DNA of 64,000 nt from Anniella stebbinsi (taxonomy: Eukaryota; Chordata; Lepidosauria; Squamata; Anniellidae). Each line of letters starts with the position of its first letter. The first letter of the stretch is position 1. This document shows, in pieces, positions 34,017-45,618 of this stretch. The notes beneath the pieces were generated by a model, which ran no database searches, was not told the origin of the DNA, and saw nothing but the letters and a program-made list of their open reading frames with translations. The stretch lies in assembly GCA_029215795.1 (NCBI GenBank), contig JARDYH010000045.1, positions 62,001 through 126,000 of the forward strand, read 5' to 3'. Position numbers and translations under genes: made by a program.

Positions 34017-34732
34017 CCTTCTTCCCCTAGACTTCCCCTTCTTCCCCTAGACTTCCTCTTCTTCCCCTAGACTTCCCCTTCCCTCTATACTTCCCCTTCT
34101 TCCCCTAGACTTCCCCTTCTTCCCTTAGACTTCCCCTTCTTCCCCTAGACTTCCACTTCTTCCCCTAGACTTCCCGTAGACTTCCCCTTGCCTCTATACT
34201 TCCCCTTCTTCCCCTAGACTTTCTCTTCCCTCTATACTTCCCCTTCTTCCCCTAGACTTCCCCTTCTTCCCCTAGACTTCCCCTTCCCTCTATACTTCCC
34301 CTTCTTCCCCTAGACTTCCCTTCCCTCTATACTTCCCCTTCTTCCCCTAGACTTCCCCTAGACTTCCCCTTCCCTCTCTACTTCCCCTTCTTCCCCTAGA
34401 CTTCCCCTTCTTCCCCTAGACTTCCCCTTCTTCCCCTAGACTTCCCCTTCTTCCCCTAGACTTCCCCTTCTTCCCCTAGACTTCCCCTTCTTCCCCTAGA
34501 CTTCCCCTAGACTTCCCCTTTCCTCTATACTTCCCCTTCTTCCCCTAGACTTCCCCTAGACTTCCCCTTCCCTCTATACTTCCCCTTCTTCCCCTAGACT
34601 TCCCCTAGACTTCCCCTTCCCTCTATACTTCCCCTTCTTCCCCTAGACTTCCCCTTCCCTCTATACTTCCCCTTCTTCCCCTAGACTTCACCTAGACTTC
34701 CCCTTCCCTCTATACTTCCCCTTCTTCCCCTA

Positions 34733-35681
34733 GTCTACCCCTGGACTTCCCCTTCCCTCTATACTTCCCCTTCTTCCCATAGACTTCCCCTTCTTCCCCT
34801 ACACTTCCCCTTCTTCCCCTAGACTAAGCTTTCTTCCCCTAGACTTCCCCTTCTTCCCCTATACTTCCCTTCTTCCCCGAGACTTCCCCTATACTTCCCC
34901 TTCTTTCCCTAGACTTCCCCTACACTTTCCCTTCCCTCTATACTTCCCTTTCTTCCCCTAAACTTCCCCTTCTTCCCCTAGAGTTCCCCTTCTTCCCTTA
35001 GATTTCCCCTTCTTCCCCGAGACTTACCCTAGACTTCACCTTCCCTCTATACTTCCCCTTCTTCCCCTAGACTTCCCCTTCTTCTCCTAGACTTCCCCTT
35101 CTTCCCCTAGACTTCCCCTTCCCTCTATACTTCCCCTTCTTCCCCTAGACTTCCCCTAGACTTCCACGTCTTCCCCTAGACTTCCCCTTCTTCCCCTATA
35201 CTTCCCCTAGACTTCCCCTTTCCTCTATACTTCCCCTTCTTCCCCTAGACTTCCACTTCTTCCCCTAGACTTCCCCTTCTTCCCCTAGACGTCCCCTTCC
35301 CTCTATACTTCCCCTTCTTCCCCTAGACTTCCCCTTCTTCCCTTAGACTTCCCCTTCTTCCCCTAGACTTCCCCTTCTTCCCCTAGACTTCCTCTTCTTC
35401 CCCTAGACTTCCCCTAGACTTCCCCTTGCCTCTATACTTCCCCTTCTTCCCCTAGACTTTCTCTTCCCTCTACACTTCCCCTTCTTCCCCTAGACTTCCC
35501 CTTCTTCCCCTAGACTTCCCCTTCTTCCCCTAGACTTCCCCTTTCCTCTATACTTCCCCTTCTTCCACTAGACTTCCCCTAGACTTCCCTTCCCTCTATA
35601 CTTCCCCTTCTTCCCCTAGACTTCCCCTTCCCTCTATACTTCCCCTTCTTCCCCTAGACTTCCCCTTCCCTCTATACATCC
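34733..35681 (+). repeat. H module, tandem copy 3
   Basis: gtctacc 34733, AAGCTT 34826, gacgt 35288, acatcc 35676: intervals 93, 462 and 388 bp. A private cctaaac word lies near 34,969 and a caccttccc near 35,037. Confidence 0.9.
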
Positions 35682-36336
35682 CCTTCTTCCCCTAGACTTC
35701 CCCTTCTTCCCCTAGACTTCCTCTTCTTCCCCTAGACTTCCCCTTCCCTCTATACTTCCCCTTCTTCCCCTAGACTTCCCCTTCTTCCCTTAGACTTCCC
35801 CTTCTTCCCCTAGACTTCCACTTCTTCCCCTAGACTTCCCGTAGACTTCCCCTTGCCTCTATACTTCCCCTTCTTCCCCTAGACTTTCTCTTCCCTCTAT
35901 ACTTCCCCTTCTTCCCCTAGACTTCCCCTTCTTCCCCTAGACTTCCCCTTCCCTCTATACTTCCCCTTCTTCCCCTAGACTTCCCTTCCCTCTATACTTC
36001 CCCTTCTTCCCCTAGACTTCCCCTAGACTTCCCTTCCCTCTCTACTTCCCCTTCTTCCCCTAGACTTCCCCTTCTTCCCCTAGACTTCCCCTTCTTCCCC
36101 TAGACTTCCCCTTCTTCCCCTAGACTTCCCTTCTTCCCCTAGACTTCCCCTTCTTCCCTAGACTTCCCCTTCTTCCCCTATACTTCCCCTTCCCTCTATA
36201 CTTCCCCTTCTTCCCCTAGACTTCCCCTAGACTTCCCTTTCCCTCTATACTTCCCCTTCTTCCCCTAGACTTCCCCTAGACTTCCCCTTCCCTCTATACT
36301 TCCCCTTCTTCCCCTAGACTTCCCCTTCCCTCTATA

Positions 36337-36472
36337 CTTCCCCTTCTCCCCTAGACTTCCCTTAGACTTCCCCTTCCCTCTATACTTCCCCTTCGTCCCC
36401 TAGACTTCCCCTTCTCCCCTAGACTTCCCTTAGACTTCCCCTTCCCTCTATACTTCCCCTTCGTCCCCTAGA
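36337..36472 (+). repeat. S element, two 68-bp copies
   Basis: Copies are 36337-36404 and 36405-36472. It lies 719 bp after acatcc and 1,138 bp before the G marker, which places it in the same order as at 17 kb and 23 kb. The 3-bp shortfall upstream reflects missing single bases in B words near 36,128-36,158. Confidence 0.91.
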
Positions 36473-37491
36473 CTTCCCCTTCCCTCTATACTTCCCCTTC
36501 TTCCCCTAGACTTCCCCTAGACTTCCCCTTCTTCCCCTAGACTTCCCCTTTTTCCCCTAGACTTCCCCTTCCCTCTATACTTCCTCTTCTTCCCTAGACT
36601 TCCCCTTCTTCCCCTAGACTTCCCCTTCTTCCCCTAGACTTCCCCTAGACTTCCCCTTCCCTCTATACTTCCCCTTCTTTCCCTAGACTTCCCCTAGACT
36701 TTCCCTTCCCTCTATACTTCCCCTTCTTCCCCTGGACTTCCCCTTTCCTCTATACTTCCCCCTTCTCCCCTAGACTTCCCCTAGACTTCCCCTTCCCTCT
36801 ATACTTCCCCTTCTTCCCCTAGACTTCCCCTAGACTTCCCCTTCTTCCCTAGACTTCCCCTTTTTCCCCTAGACTTCCCCTTCCCTCTATACTTCCTCTT
36901 CTTCCCCTAGACTTCCCCTTCTTCCCCTAGACTTCCACTTCTTCCCCTAGACTTTCCGTAGACTTCCCCTTCCCTCTATACCTTCCCTTCTTCCCCTTCT
37001 TCCCCTAGACTTCCCCTTCTTCCCTTAGACTTCCCCTAGACTTCCCCTTCCCTCTCTACTTCCCCTTCTTCCCCTAGACTTCCCCTTCTTCCCCTAGACT
37101 TCCCCTTCTTCCCCTAGACTTCCCCTTCCCTCTATACTTCCCCTTCTTCCATTAGACTTCCCCTTCCCTCTATACTTCCCCTGCTTCCCCTAGACTTCCC
37201 CTAGACTTCCCCTTCTTCCCCTAGACTTCCCCTAGACTTCCCCTTCCCTCTATACTTCCCCTTCTTCCCCTAGACTTCCCCTTCCCTCTATACTTCCCCT
37301 TCTTCCCCTAGACTTCCCCTTCTTCCCCTAGACTTCCTCTTCTTCCCCTAGACTTCCCCTTCCCTCTATACTTCCCCTTCTTCCCCTAGACTTCCCCTAG
37401 ACTTCCCCTTCCCTCTCTACTTCCCCTTCTTCCCCTAGACTTCCCCTTCTTCCCCTAGACTTCCCCTTCTTCCCCTAGACTTTCCCTTCCC

Positions 37492-37610
37492 ACTATACTT
37501 CCCCTTCTTCCATTAGACTTCCCCTTCCCTCTATACTTCCCCTGCTTCCCCTAGACTTCCCCTAGTCTTCCCCTTCTTCCCCTAGACTTCTCCTAGACTT
37601 CCGTTCCCTC
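37492..37610 (+). repeat. G module
   Basis: actata 37492 and ccgtt 37601, 109 bp. A tcctaga word just before ccgtt is private. Unlike the copies at 18, 24, 44 and 50 kb, it is not followed by a P module but by an H cassette 880 bp downstream. Confidence 0.89.
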
Positions 37611-38480
37611 TATACTTCCCCTTCTTCCCCTAGACTTCCCCTAGACTTCCCCTTCCCTCTCTACTTCCCCTTCTTCCCCTAGACTTCCCCTTCTTCCCCT
37701 AGACTTCCCCTTCTTCCCCTAGACTTTCCCTTCCCTCTATACTTCCCCTTCTTCCATTAGACTTCCCCTTCCCTCTATACTTCCCCTTCTTCCCCTAGAC
37801 TTCCCCTTCTTCCCCTAGACTTCCTCTTCTTCCCTAGACTTCCCCTTCCCTCTATACTTCCCCTTCTTCCCTAGACTTCCCCTTCTTCCCTTAGACTTCC
37901 CCTTCTTCCCCTAGACTTCCCCTTCTTCCCTTAGACTTCCCCTTCTTCCCCTATACTTCCCCTTCCCTCTATACTTCCCCTGCTTCCCCTAGACTTCCCC
38001 TAGACGTCCCCTTCTTCCCCTAGACTTCCCCTAGACTTCCCCTTCCCTCTCTACTTCCCCTTCTTCCCCTAGACTTCCCCTTCTTCCCCTAGACTTCCCC
38101 TTCTTCCCCTAGACTTCCCCTTCCCTCTATACTTCCCCTTCTTCCATTAGACTTCCCCTTCCCTCTATACTTCCCCTGCTTCCCCTAGACTTCCCCTAGA
38201 CTTCCCCTTCTTCCCTAGACTTCCCCTAGACTTCCCCTTCCCTCTATACTTCCCCTTCTTCCCCTAGACTTCCCCTTCCCTCTATACTTCCCCTTCTTCC
38301 CCTAGACTTCCCCTTCTTCCCCTAGACTTCCTCTTCTTCCCCTAGACTTCCCCTAGACTTCCCCTTCCCTCTATACTTCCCCTTCTTCCCCTAGACTTCC
38401 CCTTCCCTCTATACTTCCCCTTCTTCCCCTAGACTTCCCCTAGACTTCCCCTTCCCTCTATACTTCCCCTTCTTCCCCTA

Positions 38481-38559
38481 GTCTACCCCTGGACTTCCCC
38501 TTCCCTCTATACTTCCCCTTCTTCCCCTAGACTTCCCCTTCTTCCCCTAGACTAAGCTT
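38481..38559 (+). repeat. H cassette, 73-bp class
   Basis: gtctacc at 38481 and AAGCTT at 38554. Between them the cccatagac word is an ordinary B and one further B is present, which defines the 73-bp class. About 50 bp downstream the ttccccgaga word passes to cccttaga and then to a GAATTC word (38687) instead of the usual H continuation, so no gacgt/acatcc H tail follows; the gacgt at 38698 belongs to a different series. Confidence 0.88.
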
Positions 38560-39404
38560 TCTTCCCCTAGACTTCCCCTTCTTCCCCTAGACTTCCCTTC
38601 TTCCCCGAGACTTCCCCTTCTTCCCTTAGACTTCCCCTTCTTCCCCTATACTTCCCCTTCCCTCTATACTTCCCCTGCTTCCCCTAGAATTCCCCTAGAC
38701 GTCCCCTTCTTCCCCTAGACTTCCCCTAGACTTCCCTTCCCTCTATACTTCCCCTTCTTCCCCTAGACTTCCCCTTCTTCCCCTAGACTTCCCCTTCTTC
38801 CCCTAGACTTCCCCTTCCCTCTATACTTCCCCTTCTTCCATTAGACTTCCCCTTCCCTCTATACTTCCCCTGCTTCCCCTAGACTTCCCCTAGACTTCCC
38901 CTTCTTCCCCTAGATTTCCCCTAGACTTCCCCTTCCCTCTATACTTCCCCTTCTTCCCCTAGACTTCCCCTTCCCTCTATACTTCCCCTTCTTCCCCTAG
39001 ACTTCCCCTAGACTTCCCCTTCTTCCCCTAGACTTCCCTTCCCTCTATACTTCCCCTTCTTCCATTAGACTTCCCCTTCCCTCTATACTTCCCCTGCTTC
39101 CCCTAGACTTCCCCTAGACTTCCCCTTCTTCCCCTAGACTTCCCCTAGACTTCCCCTTCCCCTCTATACTTCCCCTTCTTCCCCTAGACTTCCCCTTCCC
39201 TCTATACTTCCCCTTCTTCCCCTAGACTTCCCCTTCTTCCCCTAGACTTCCTCTTCTTCCCCTAGACTTCCCCTTCCCTCTATACTTCCCCTTCTTCCCC
39301 TAGACTTCCCCTAGACTTCCCCTTCCCTCTTACTTCCCCTTCTTCCCCTAGACTTCCCCTTCTTCCCCTAGACTTCCCCTTCTTCCCCTAGACTTTCCCT
39401 TCCC

Positions 39405-39523
39405 ACTATACTTCCCCTTCTTCCATTAGACTTCCCCTTCCCTCTATACTTCCCCTGCTTCCCCTAGACTTCCCCTAGTCTTCCCCTTCTTCCCCTAGAC
39501 TTCCCCTAGACTTCCGTTCCCTC
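39405..39523 (+). repeat. G module
   Basis: actata 39405 and ccgtt 39514, 109 bp. The A word that follows the ccgttccctc and B words in other G copies is missing, a change shared with the copy at 40,821. A ctctta word with a lost base lies just upstream near 39,327. Confidence 0.89.
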
Positions 39524-39895
39524 TATACTTCCCCTTCTTCCCCTAGACTTCCCCTTCCCTCTCTACTTCCCCTTCTTCCCCTAGACTTCCCCTTCTTCCC
39601 CTAGACTTCCCCTTCTTCCCCTAGACTTTCCCTTCCCTCTATACTTCCCCTTCTTCCATTAGACTTCCCCTTCCCTCTATACTTCCCCTTCTTCCCCTAG
39701 ACTTCCCCTTCTTCCCCTAGACTTCCCCTTCTTCCCCTAGACTTCCTCTTCTTCCCCTAGACTTCCCCTAGACTTCCCCTTCCCTCTATACTTCCCCTTC
39801 TTCCCCTAGACTTCCCCTTCCCTCTATACTTCCCCTTCTTCCCCTAGACTTCCCCTAGACTTCCCCTTCCCTCTATACTTCCCCTTCTTCCCCTA

Positions 39896-39974
39896 GTCTA
39901 CCCCTGGACTTCCCCTTCCCTCTATACTTCCCCTTCTTCCCCTAGACTTCCCCTTCTTCCCCTAGACTAAGCTT
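39896..39974 (+). repeat. H cassette, 73-bp class
   Basis: gtctacc 39896, AAGCTT 39969. Second copy of the 1,415-bp duplication, identical in class and downstream words to 38,481. Confidence 0.88.
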
Positions 39975-40820
39975 TCTTCCCCTAGACTTCCCCTTCTTCC
40001 CCTAGACTTCCCTTCTTCCCCGAGACTTCCCCTTCTTCCCTTAGACTTCCCCTTCTTCCCCTATACTTCCCCTTCCCTCTATACTTCCCCTGCTTCCCCT
40101 AGAATTCCCCTAGACGTCCCCTTCTTCCCCTAGACTTCCCCTAGACTTCCCTTCCCTCTATACTTCCCCTTCTTCCCCTAGACTTCCCCTTCTTCCCCTA
40201 GACTTCCCCTTCTTCCCCTAGACTTCCCCTTCCCTCTATACTTCCCCTTCTTCCATTAGACTTCCCCTTCCCTCTATACTTCCCCTGCTTCCCCTAGACT
40301 TCCCCTAGACTTCCCCTTCTTCCCCTAGATTTCCCCTAGACTTCCCCTTCCCTCTATACTTCCCCTTCTTCCCCTAGACTTCCCCTTCCCTCTATACTTC
40401 CCCTTCTTCCCCTAGACTTCCCCTAGACTTCCCCTTCTTCCCCTAGACTTCCCCTTCCCTCTATACTTCCCCTTCTTCCATTAGACTTCCCCTTCCCTCT
40501 ATACTTCCCCTGCTTCCCCTAGACTTCCCCTAGACTTCCCCTTCTTCCCCTAGACTTCCCCTAGACTTCCCCTTCCCTCTATACTTCCCCTTCTTCCCCT
40601 AGACTTCCCCTTCCCTCTATACTTCCCCTTCTTCCCCTAGACTTCCCCTTCTTCCCCTAGACTTCCTCTTCTTCCCCTAGACTTCCCCTTCCCTCTATAC
40701 TTCCCCTTCTTCCCCTAGACTTCCCCTAGACTTCCCCTTCCCTCTCTACTTCCCCTTCTTCCCCTAGACTTCCCCTTCTTCCCCTAGACTTCCCCTTCTT
40801 CCCCTAGACTTTCCCTTCCC

Positions 40821-40939
40821 ACTATACTTCCCCTTCTTCCATTAGACTTCCCCTTCCCTCTATACTTCCCCTGCTTCCCCTAGACTTCCCCTAGTCTTCC
40901 CCTTCTTCCCCTAGACTTCCCCTAGACTTCCGTTCCCTC
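40821..40939 (+). repeat. G module
   Basis: actata 40821 and ccgtt 40930, 109 bp. It is the tandem sister of the copy at 39,405. Confidence 0.89.
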
Positions 40940-41849
40940 TATACTTCCCCTTCTTCCCCTAGACTTCCCCTTCCCTCTCTACTTCCCCTTCTTCCCCTAG
41001 ACTTCCCCTTCTTCCCCTAGACTTCCCCTTCTTCCCCTAGACTTTCCCTTCCCTCTATACTTCCCCTTCTTCCATTAGACTTCCCCTTCCCTCTATACTT
41101 CCCCTTCTTCCCCTAGACTTCCCCTTCTTCCCCTAGACTTCCTCTTCTTCCCCTAGACTTCCCCTTCCCTCTATACTTCCCCTTCTTCCCCTAGACTTCC
41201 CCTTCTTCCCTTAGACTTCCCCTTCTTCCCCTAGACTTCCCCTTCTTCCCTTAGACTTCCCCTTCTTCCCCTATACTTCCCCTTCCCTCTATACTTCCCC
41301 TGCTTCCCCTAGACTTCCCCTAGACGTCCCCTTCTTCCCCTAGACTTCCCCTAGACTTCCCTTCCCTCTATACTTCCCCTTCTTCCCCTAGACTTCCCCT
41401 AGACTTCCCCTTCCCTCTCTACTTCCCCTTCTTCCCCTAGACTTCCCCTTCTTCCCCTAGATTTCCCCTTCTTCCCCTAGACTTCCCCTTCCCTCTATAC
41501 TTCCCCTTCTTCCATTAGACTTCCCCTTCCCTCTATACTTCCCCTGCTTCCCCTAGACTTCCCCTAGACTTCCCCTTCTTCCCCTAGACTTCCCCTAGAC
41601 TTCCCCTTCCCTCTATACTTCCCCTTCTTCCCCTAGACTTCCCCTTCCCTCTATACTTCCCCTTCTTCCCCTAGACTTCCCCTTCTTCCCCTAGACTTCC
41701 TCTTCTTCCCCTAGACTTCCCCTAGACTTCCCCTTCCCTCTATACTTCCCCTTCTTCCCCTAGACTTCCCCTTCCCTCTATACTTCCCCTTCTTCCCCTA
41801 GACTTCCCCTAGACTTCCCCTTCCCTCTATACTTCCCCTTCTTCCCCTA

Positions 41850-41928
41850 GTCTACCCCTGGACTTCCCCTTCCCTCTATACTTCCCCTTCTTCCCCTAGA
41901 CTTCCCCTTCTTCCCCTAGACTAAGCTT
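41850..41928 (+). repeat. H cassette, 73-bp class
   Basis: gtctacc 41850 and AAGCTT 41923. It is followed, as at 38,481 and 39,896, by cccttaga, then GAATTC (42056) and gacgt (42067). The 1,954-bp distance from the previous HindIII site shows that this copy retains about 540 bp that the 1,415-bp copies lack. Confidence 0.88.
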
Positions 41929-42544
41929 TCTTCCCCTAGACTTCCCCTTCTTCCCCTAGACTTCCCTTCTTCCCCGAGACTTCCCCTTCTTCCCTTAGAC
42001 TTCCCCTTCTTCCCCTATACTTCCCCTTCCCTCTATACTTCCCCTGCTTCCCCTAGAATTCCCCTAGACGTCCCCTTCTTCCCCTAGACTTCCCCTAGAC
42101 TTCCCTTCCCTCTATACTTCCCCTTCTTCCCCTAGACTTCCCCTTCTTCCCCTAGACTTCCCCTTCTTCCCCTAGACTTCCCCTTCCCTCTATACTTCCC
42201 CTTCTTCCATTAGACTTCCCCTTCCCTCTATACTTCCCCTGCTTCCCCTAGACTTCCCCTAGACTTCCCCTTCTTCCCCTAGATTTCCCCTAGACTTCCC
42301 CTTCCCTCTATACTTCCCCTTCTTCCCCTAGACTTCCCCTTCCCTCTATACTTCCCCTTCTTCCCCTAGACTTCCCCTTCTTCCCCTAGACTTCCTCTTC
42401 TTCCCCTAGACTTCCCCTAGACTTCCCCTTCCCTCTATACTTCCCCTTCTTCCCCTAGACTTCCCCTTCCCTCTATACTTCCCCTTCTTCCCCTAGACTT
42501 CCCCTAGACTTCCCCTTCCCTCTATACTTCCCCTTCTTCCCCTA

Positions 42545-42740
42545 GTCTACCCCTGGACTTCCCCTTCCCTCTATACTTCCCCTTCTTCCCCTAGACTTCC
42601 CCTTCTTCCCCTAGACTTCCCCTTCTTCCCCTAGACTAAGCTTTCTTCCCCTAGACTTCCCCTTCTTCCCCTAGACTTCCCTTCTTCCCCGAGACTTCCC
42701 CTATACTTCCCCTTCTTTCCCTAGACTTCCCCTACACTTT
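42545..42740 (+). repeat. H cassette, 93-bp class with truncated tail
   Basis: gtctacc 42545 and AAGCTT 42638. The length is 93 bp, but the extra piece is made of ordinary B words and lacks the cctacac word of the 15- and 31-kb copies, so it is an independent extension of the 73-bp class. The ctttccc and cctacac words after ttccccgaga are present, then the sequence breaks at cttccccttcttcccc near 42,735. The site at 63,985 has the same cassette form. Confidence 0.86.
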
Positions 42741-44520
42741 CCCTTCCCCTTCTTCCCCTAGACTTACCCTTCTTCTCCTAGACTTCCCCTTCTTCCCCTA
42801 GACTTCCCCTTCCCTCTATACTTCCCCTTCTTCCCCTAGACTTCCCCTAGACTTCCACTTCTTCCCCTAGACTTCCCTTCTTCCCCTAGACTTCCCCTTC
42901 CCTCTATACTTCCCCTTCTTCCCCTAGACTTCCCCTAGACTTCCCCTTCTTCCTCTAGACTTCCCCTTTTTCCCCTAGACTTCCCCGTCCCTCTATACTT
43001 CCTCTTCTTCCCCTAGACTTCCCCTTCTTCCCCTAGACTTCCCATTCTTCTTCTAGACTTCCCCTAGACTTCCCTTGCCTCTATACTTCCCCTTCTTCCC
43101 CTAGACTTCCCCTAGACTTCCCTTCCCTCTATACTTCCCCTTCTTCCCCTAGACTTCCCCTAGACTTCCCCTTCCCTCTCTACTTCCCCTTCTTCCCCTA
43201 GACTTCCCCTTCTTCCCCTAGACTTCCCCTTCTTCCCCTAGACTTCCCCTTCTTCCCCTATACTTCCCCTTCCCTCTATACTTCCCCTTCTTCCCCTAGA
43301 CTTCCCCTTCCCTCTATACATCCTCTTCTTCCCCTAGACTTCCCCTTCTTCCCCTAGACTTCCTCTTCTTCCCCTAGACTTCCCCTTCCCTCTGTACTTC
43401 CCCTTCTTCCCCTAGACTTCCCCTTCTTCCCTTAGACTTCCCCTTCTTCCCCTAGACTTTCTCTTCCCTCTATACTTCCCCTTCTTCCCCTAGACTTCCC
43501 CTTCTTCCCCTAGACTTCCCCTTCTTCCCCTAGACTTCCCCTTCCCTCTATACTTCCCCTTCTTCCCCTAGACTTCCCCTAGACTTCCCTTCCCTCTATA
43601 CTTCCCCTTCTTCCCCTAGACTTCCCCTTCCCTCTATACTTCCCCTTCTTCCCCTAGACTTCCCCTTCCCTCTATACATCCCCTTCTTCCCCTAGACTTC
43701 CCCTTCTTCCCCTAGACTTCCTCTTCTTCCCCTAGACTTCCCCTTCCCTCTATACTTCCCCTTCTTTCCCTAGACTTCCCCTAGACTTCCCCTTCCCTCT
43801 ATACTTCCCCTTCTTCCCCTGGACTTCCCCTTTCCTCTATACTTCCCCTTCTCCCCTAGACTTCCCCTAGACTTCCCCTTCCCTCTATACTTCCCCTTCT
43901 TCCCCTAGACTTCCCCTAGACTTCCCCTTCTTCCCCTAGACTTCCCCTTTTTCCCCTAGACTTCCCCTTCTTCCCCTAGACTTTCCGTAGACTTCCCCTT
44001 CCCTCTATACCTTCCCTTCTTCCCCTTCTTCCCCTAGACTTCCCCTTCTTCCCTTAGACTTCCCCTAGACTTCCCCTTCCCTCTCTACTTCCCCTTCTTC
44101 CCCTAGACTTCCCCTTCTTCCCCTAGACTTCCCCTTCTTCCCCTAGACTTCCCCTTCCCTCTATACTTCCCCTTCTTCCATTAGACTTCCCCTTCCCTCT
44201 ATACTTCCCCTGCTTCCCCTAGACTTCCCCTAGACTTCCCCTTCTTCCCCTAGACTTCCCCTAGACTTCCCCTTCCCTCTATACTTCCCCTTCTTCCCCT
44301 AGACTTCCCCTTCCCTCTATACTTCCCCTTCTTCCCCTAGACTTCCCCTTCTTCCCCTAGACTTCCTCTTCTTCCCCTAGACTTCCCCTTCCCTCTATAC
44401 TTCCCCTTCTTCCCCTAGACTTCCCCTAGACTTCCCCTTCCCTCTCTACTTCCCCTTCTTCCCCTAGACTTCCCCTTCTTCCTCTAGACTTCCCCTTCTT
44501 CCCCTAGACTTTCCCTTCCC
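42741..44520 (+). repeat. Mosaic connector
   Basis: A patchwork of module pieces: a P-like cttcttctaga word near 43,050 without its ccgct partner, a cttgcctctata word near 43,074, acatcctc near 43,318 and acatcc near 43,677 (H tails without gacgt), a cctggac word near 43,820 and a ccgtaga word near 43,985. Each piece occurs in an intact module elsewhere. I see no complete module here. Confidence 0.75.
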
Positions 44521-44640
44521 ACTATACTTCCCCTTCTTCCATTAGACTTCCCCTTCCCTCTATACTTCCCCTTGCTTCCCCTAGACTTCCCCTAGTCTTC
44601 CCCTTCTTCCCCTAGACTTCCCCTAGACTTCCGTTCCCTC
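44521..44640 (+). repeat. G module
   Basis: actata 44521 and ccgtt 44631, 110 bp because of an extra T in a ccccttgcttcc word, which the tandem copy at 50,570 shares. P follows at 988 bp. Confidence 0.9.
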
Positions 44641-45618
44641 TATACTTCCCCTTCTTCCCCTAGACTTCCCCTAGACTTCCCCTTCCCTCTCTACTTCCCC
44701 TTCTTCCCCTAGACTTCCCCTTCTTCCCCTAGACTTCCCCTTCTTCCCCTAGACTTTCCCTTCCCTCTATACTTCCCCTTCTTCCATTAGACTTCCCCTT
44801 CCCTCTATACTTCCCCTTCTTCCCCTAGACTTCCCCTTCTTCCCCTAGACTTCCACTAGACTTCCCCTTCCCTCTATACTTCCCCTTCTTCCCCTAGACT
44901 TCCCCTAGACTTCCACTTCTTCCCCTAGACTTCCCCTTCTTCCCCTAGACTTCCCCTAGACTTCCCCTTCCCTCTATACTTCCCCTTCTTCCCCTAGACT
45001 TCCCCTTCTTCCCCTAGACTTCCCCTTCTTCCCCTAGACTTCCCCTAGACTTCCCATTCCCTCTATACTTCCCCTTCTTCCCCTAGACTTTCTCTTCCCT
45101 CTATACTTCCCCTTCTTCCCCTAGACTTCCCCTTCCCTCTATACTTCCCCTTCTTCCCCTAGACTTCCCCTAGACTTCCCTTCCCTCTATACTTCCCCTT
45201 CTTCCCCTAGACTTCCCCTAGACTTCCCCTTCCCTCTCTACTTCCCCTTCTTCCCCTAGACTTCCCCTTCTTCCCCTAGACTTCCCCTTCTTCCCCTAGA
45301 CTTCCACTTCTTCCCCTATACTTCCACTTCCCTCTATACTTCCCCTTCTTCCCCTAGACTTCCCCTACACTTCCCCTTCCCTCTATACTTCCCCTTCTTC
45401 CCCTAGACTTCCCCTTCTTCCCCTAGACTTCCCCTTCCATCTATACTTCCCCTTCCCTCTATACTTCCCCTTCTTCCCCTAGACTTCCCCTAGATTTCCC
45501 CTTCCCTCTATACTTTCCCTTCTTCCCCTAGACTTCCCCTTCTTCCCCTAGACTTCCCCTTCCATCTATACTTCCCCTTCTTCCCCTAGACTTCTCCTAG
45601 ACTTCCCCTTCCCTCTAT

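Larger units (their letters stand above)
31295..36170 (+). repeat. Three tandem H-bearing copies, offsets 1,665 and 1,541 bp (approximate ends)
   Basis: The ctttcc word (31311/32976/34517), AAGCTT (31620/33285/34826) and gacgt (32082/33747/35288) are 1,665 then 1,541 bp apart. The difference of 124 bp is a deletion inside the second copy near 34,000. Copies two and three share cacctaga (near 33,149 and 34,689) and a cctttcctctata word before acatcc or its deletion; copy one has neither. The second and third copies are therefore closest relatives. Confidence 0.88.
38310..41155 (+). repeat. 1,415-bp tandem duplication (approximate ends)
   Basis: gtctacc (38481/39896), AAGCTT (38554/39969), GAATTC (38687/40102) and gacgt (38698/40113) repeat at 1,415 bp; ccgtt (39514/40930) at 1,416 because one base differs near 39,046. 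The copies diverge from each other's flanks near 38,300 and 41,155. Confidence 0.87.

Noticed and set aside
42741..44520. A broken gene or unrelated insertion in the mosaic connector
   Set aside because: Each piece matches a known word series from an intact module elsewhere in the window.
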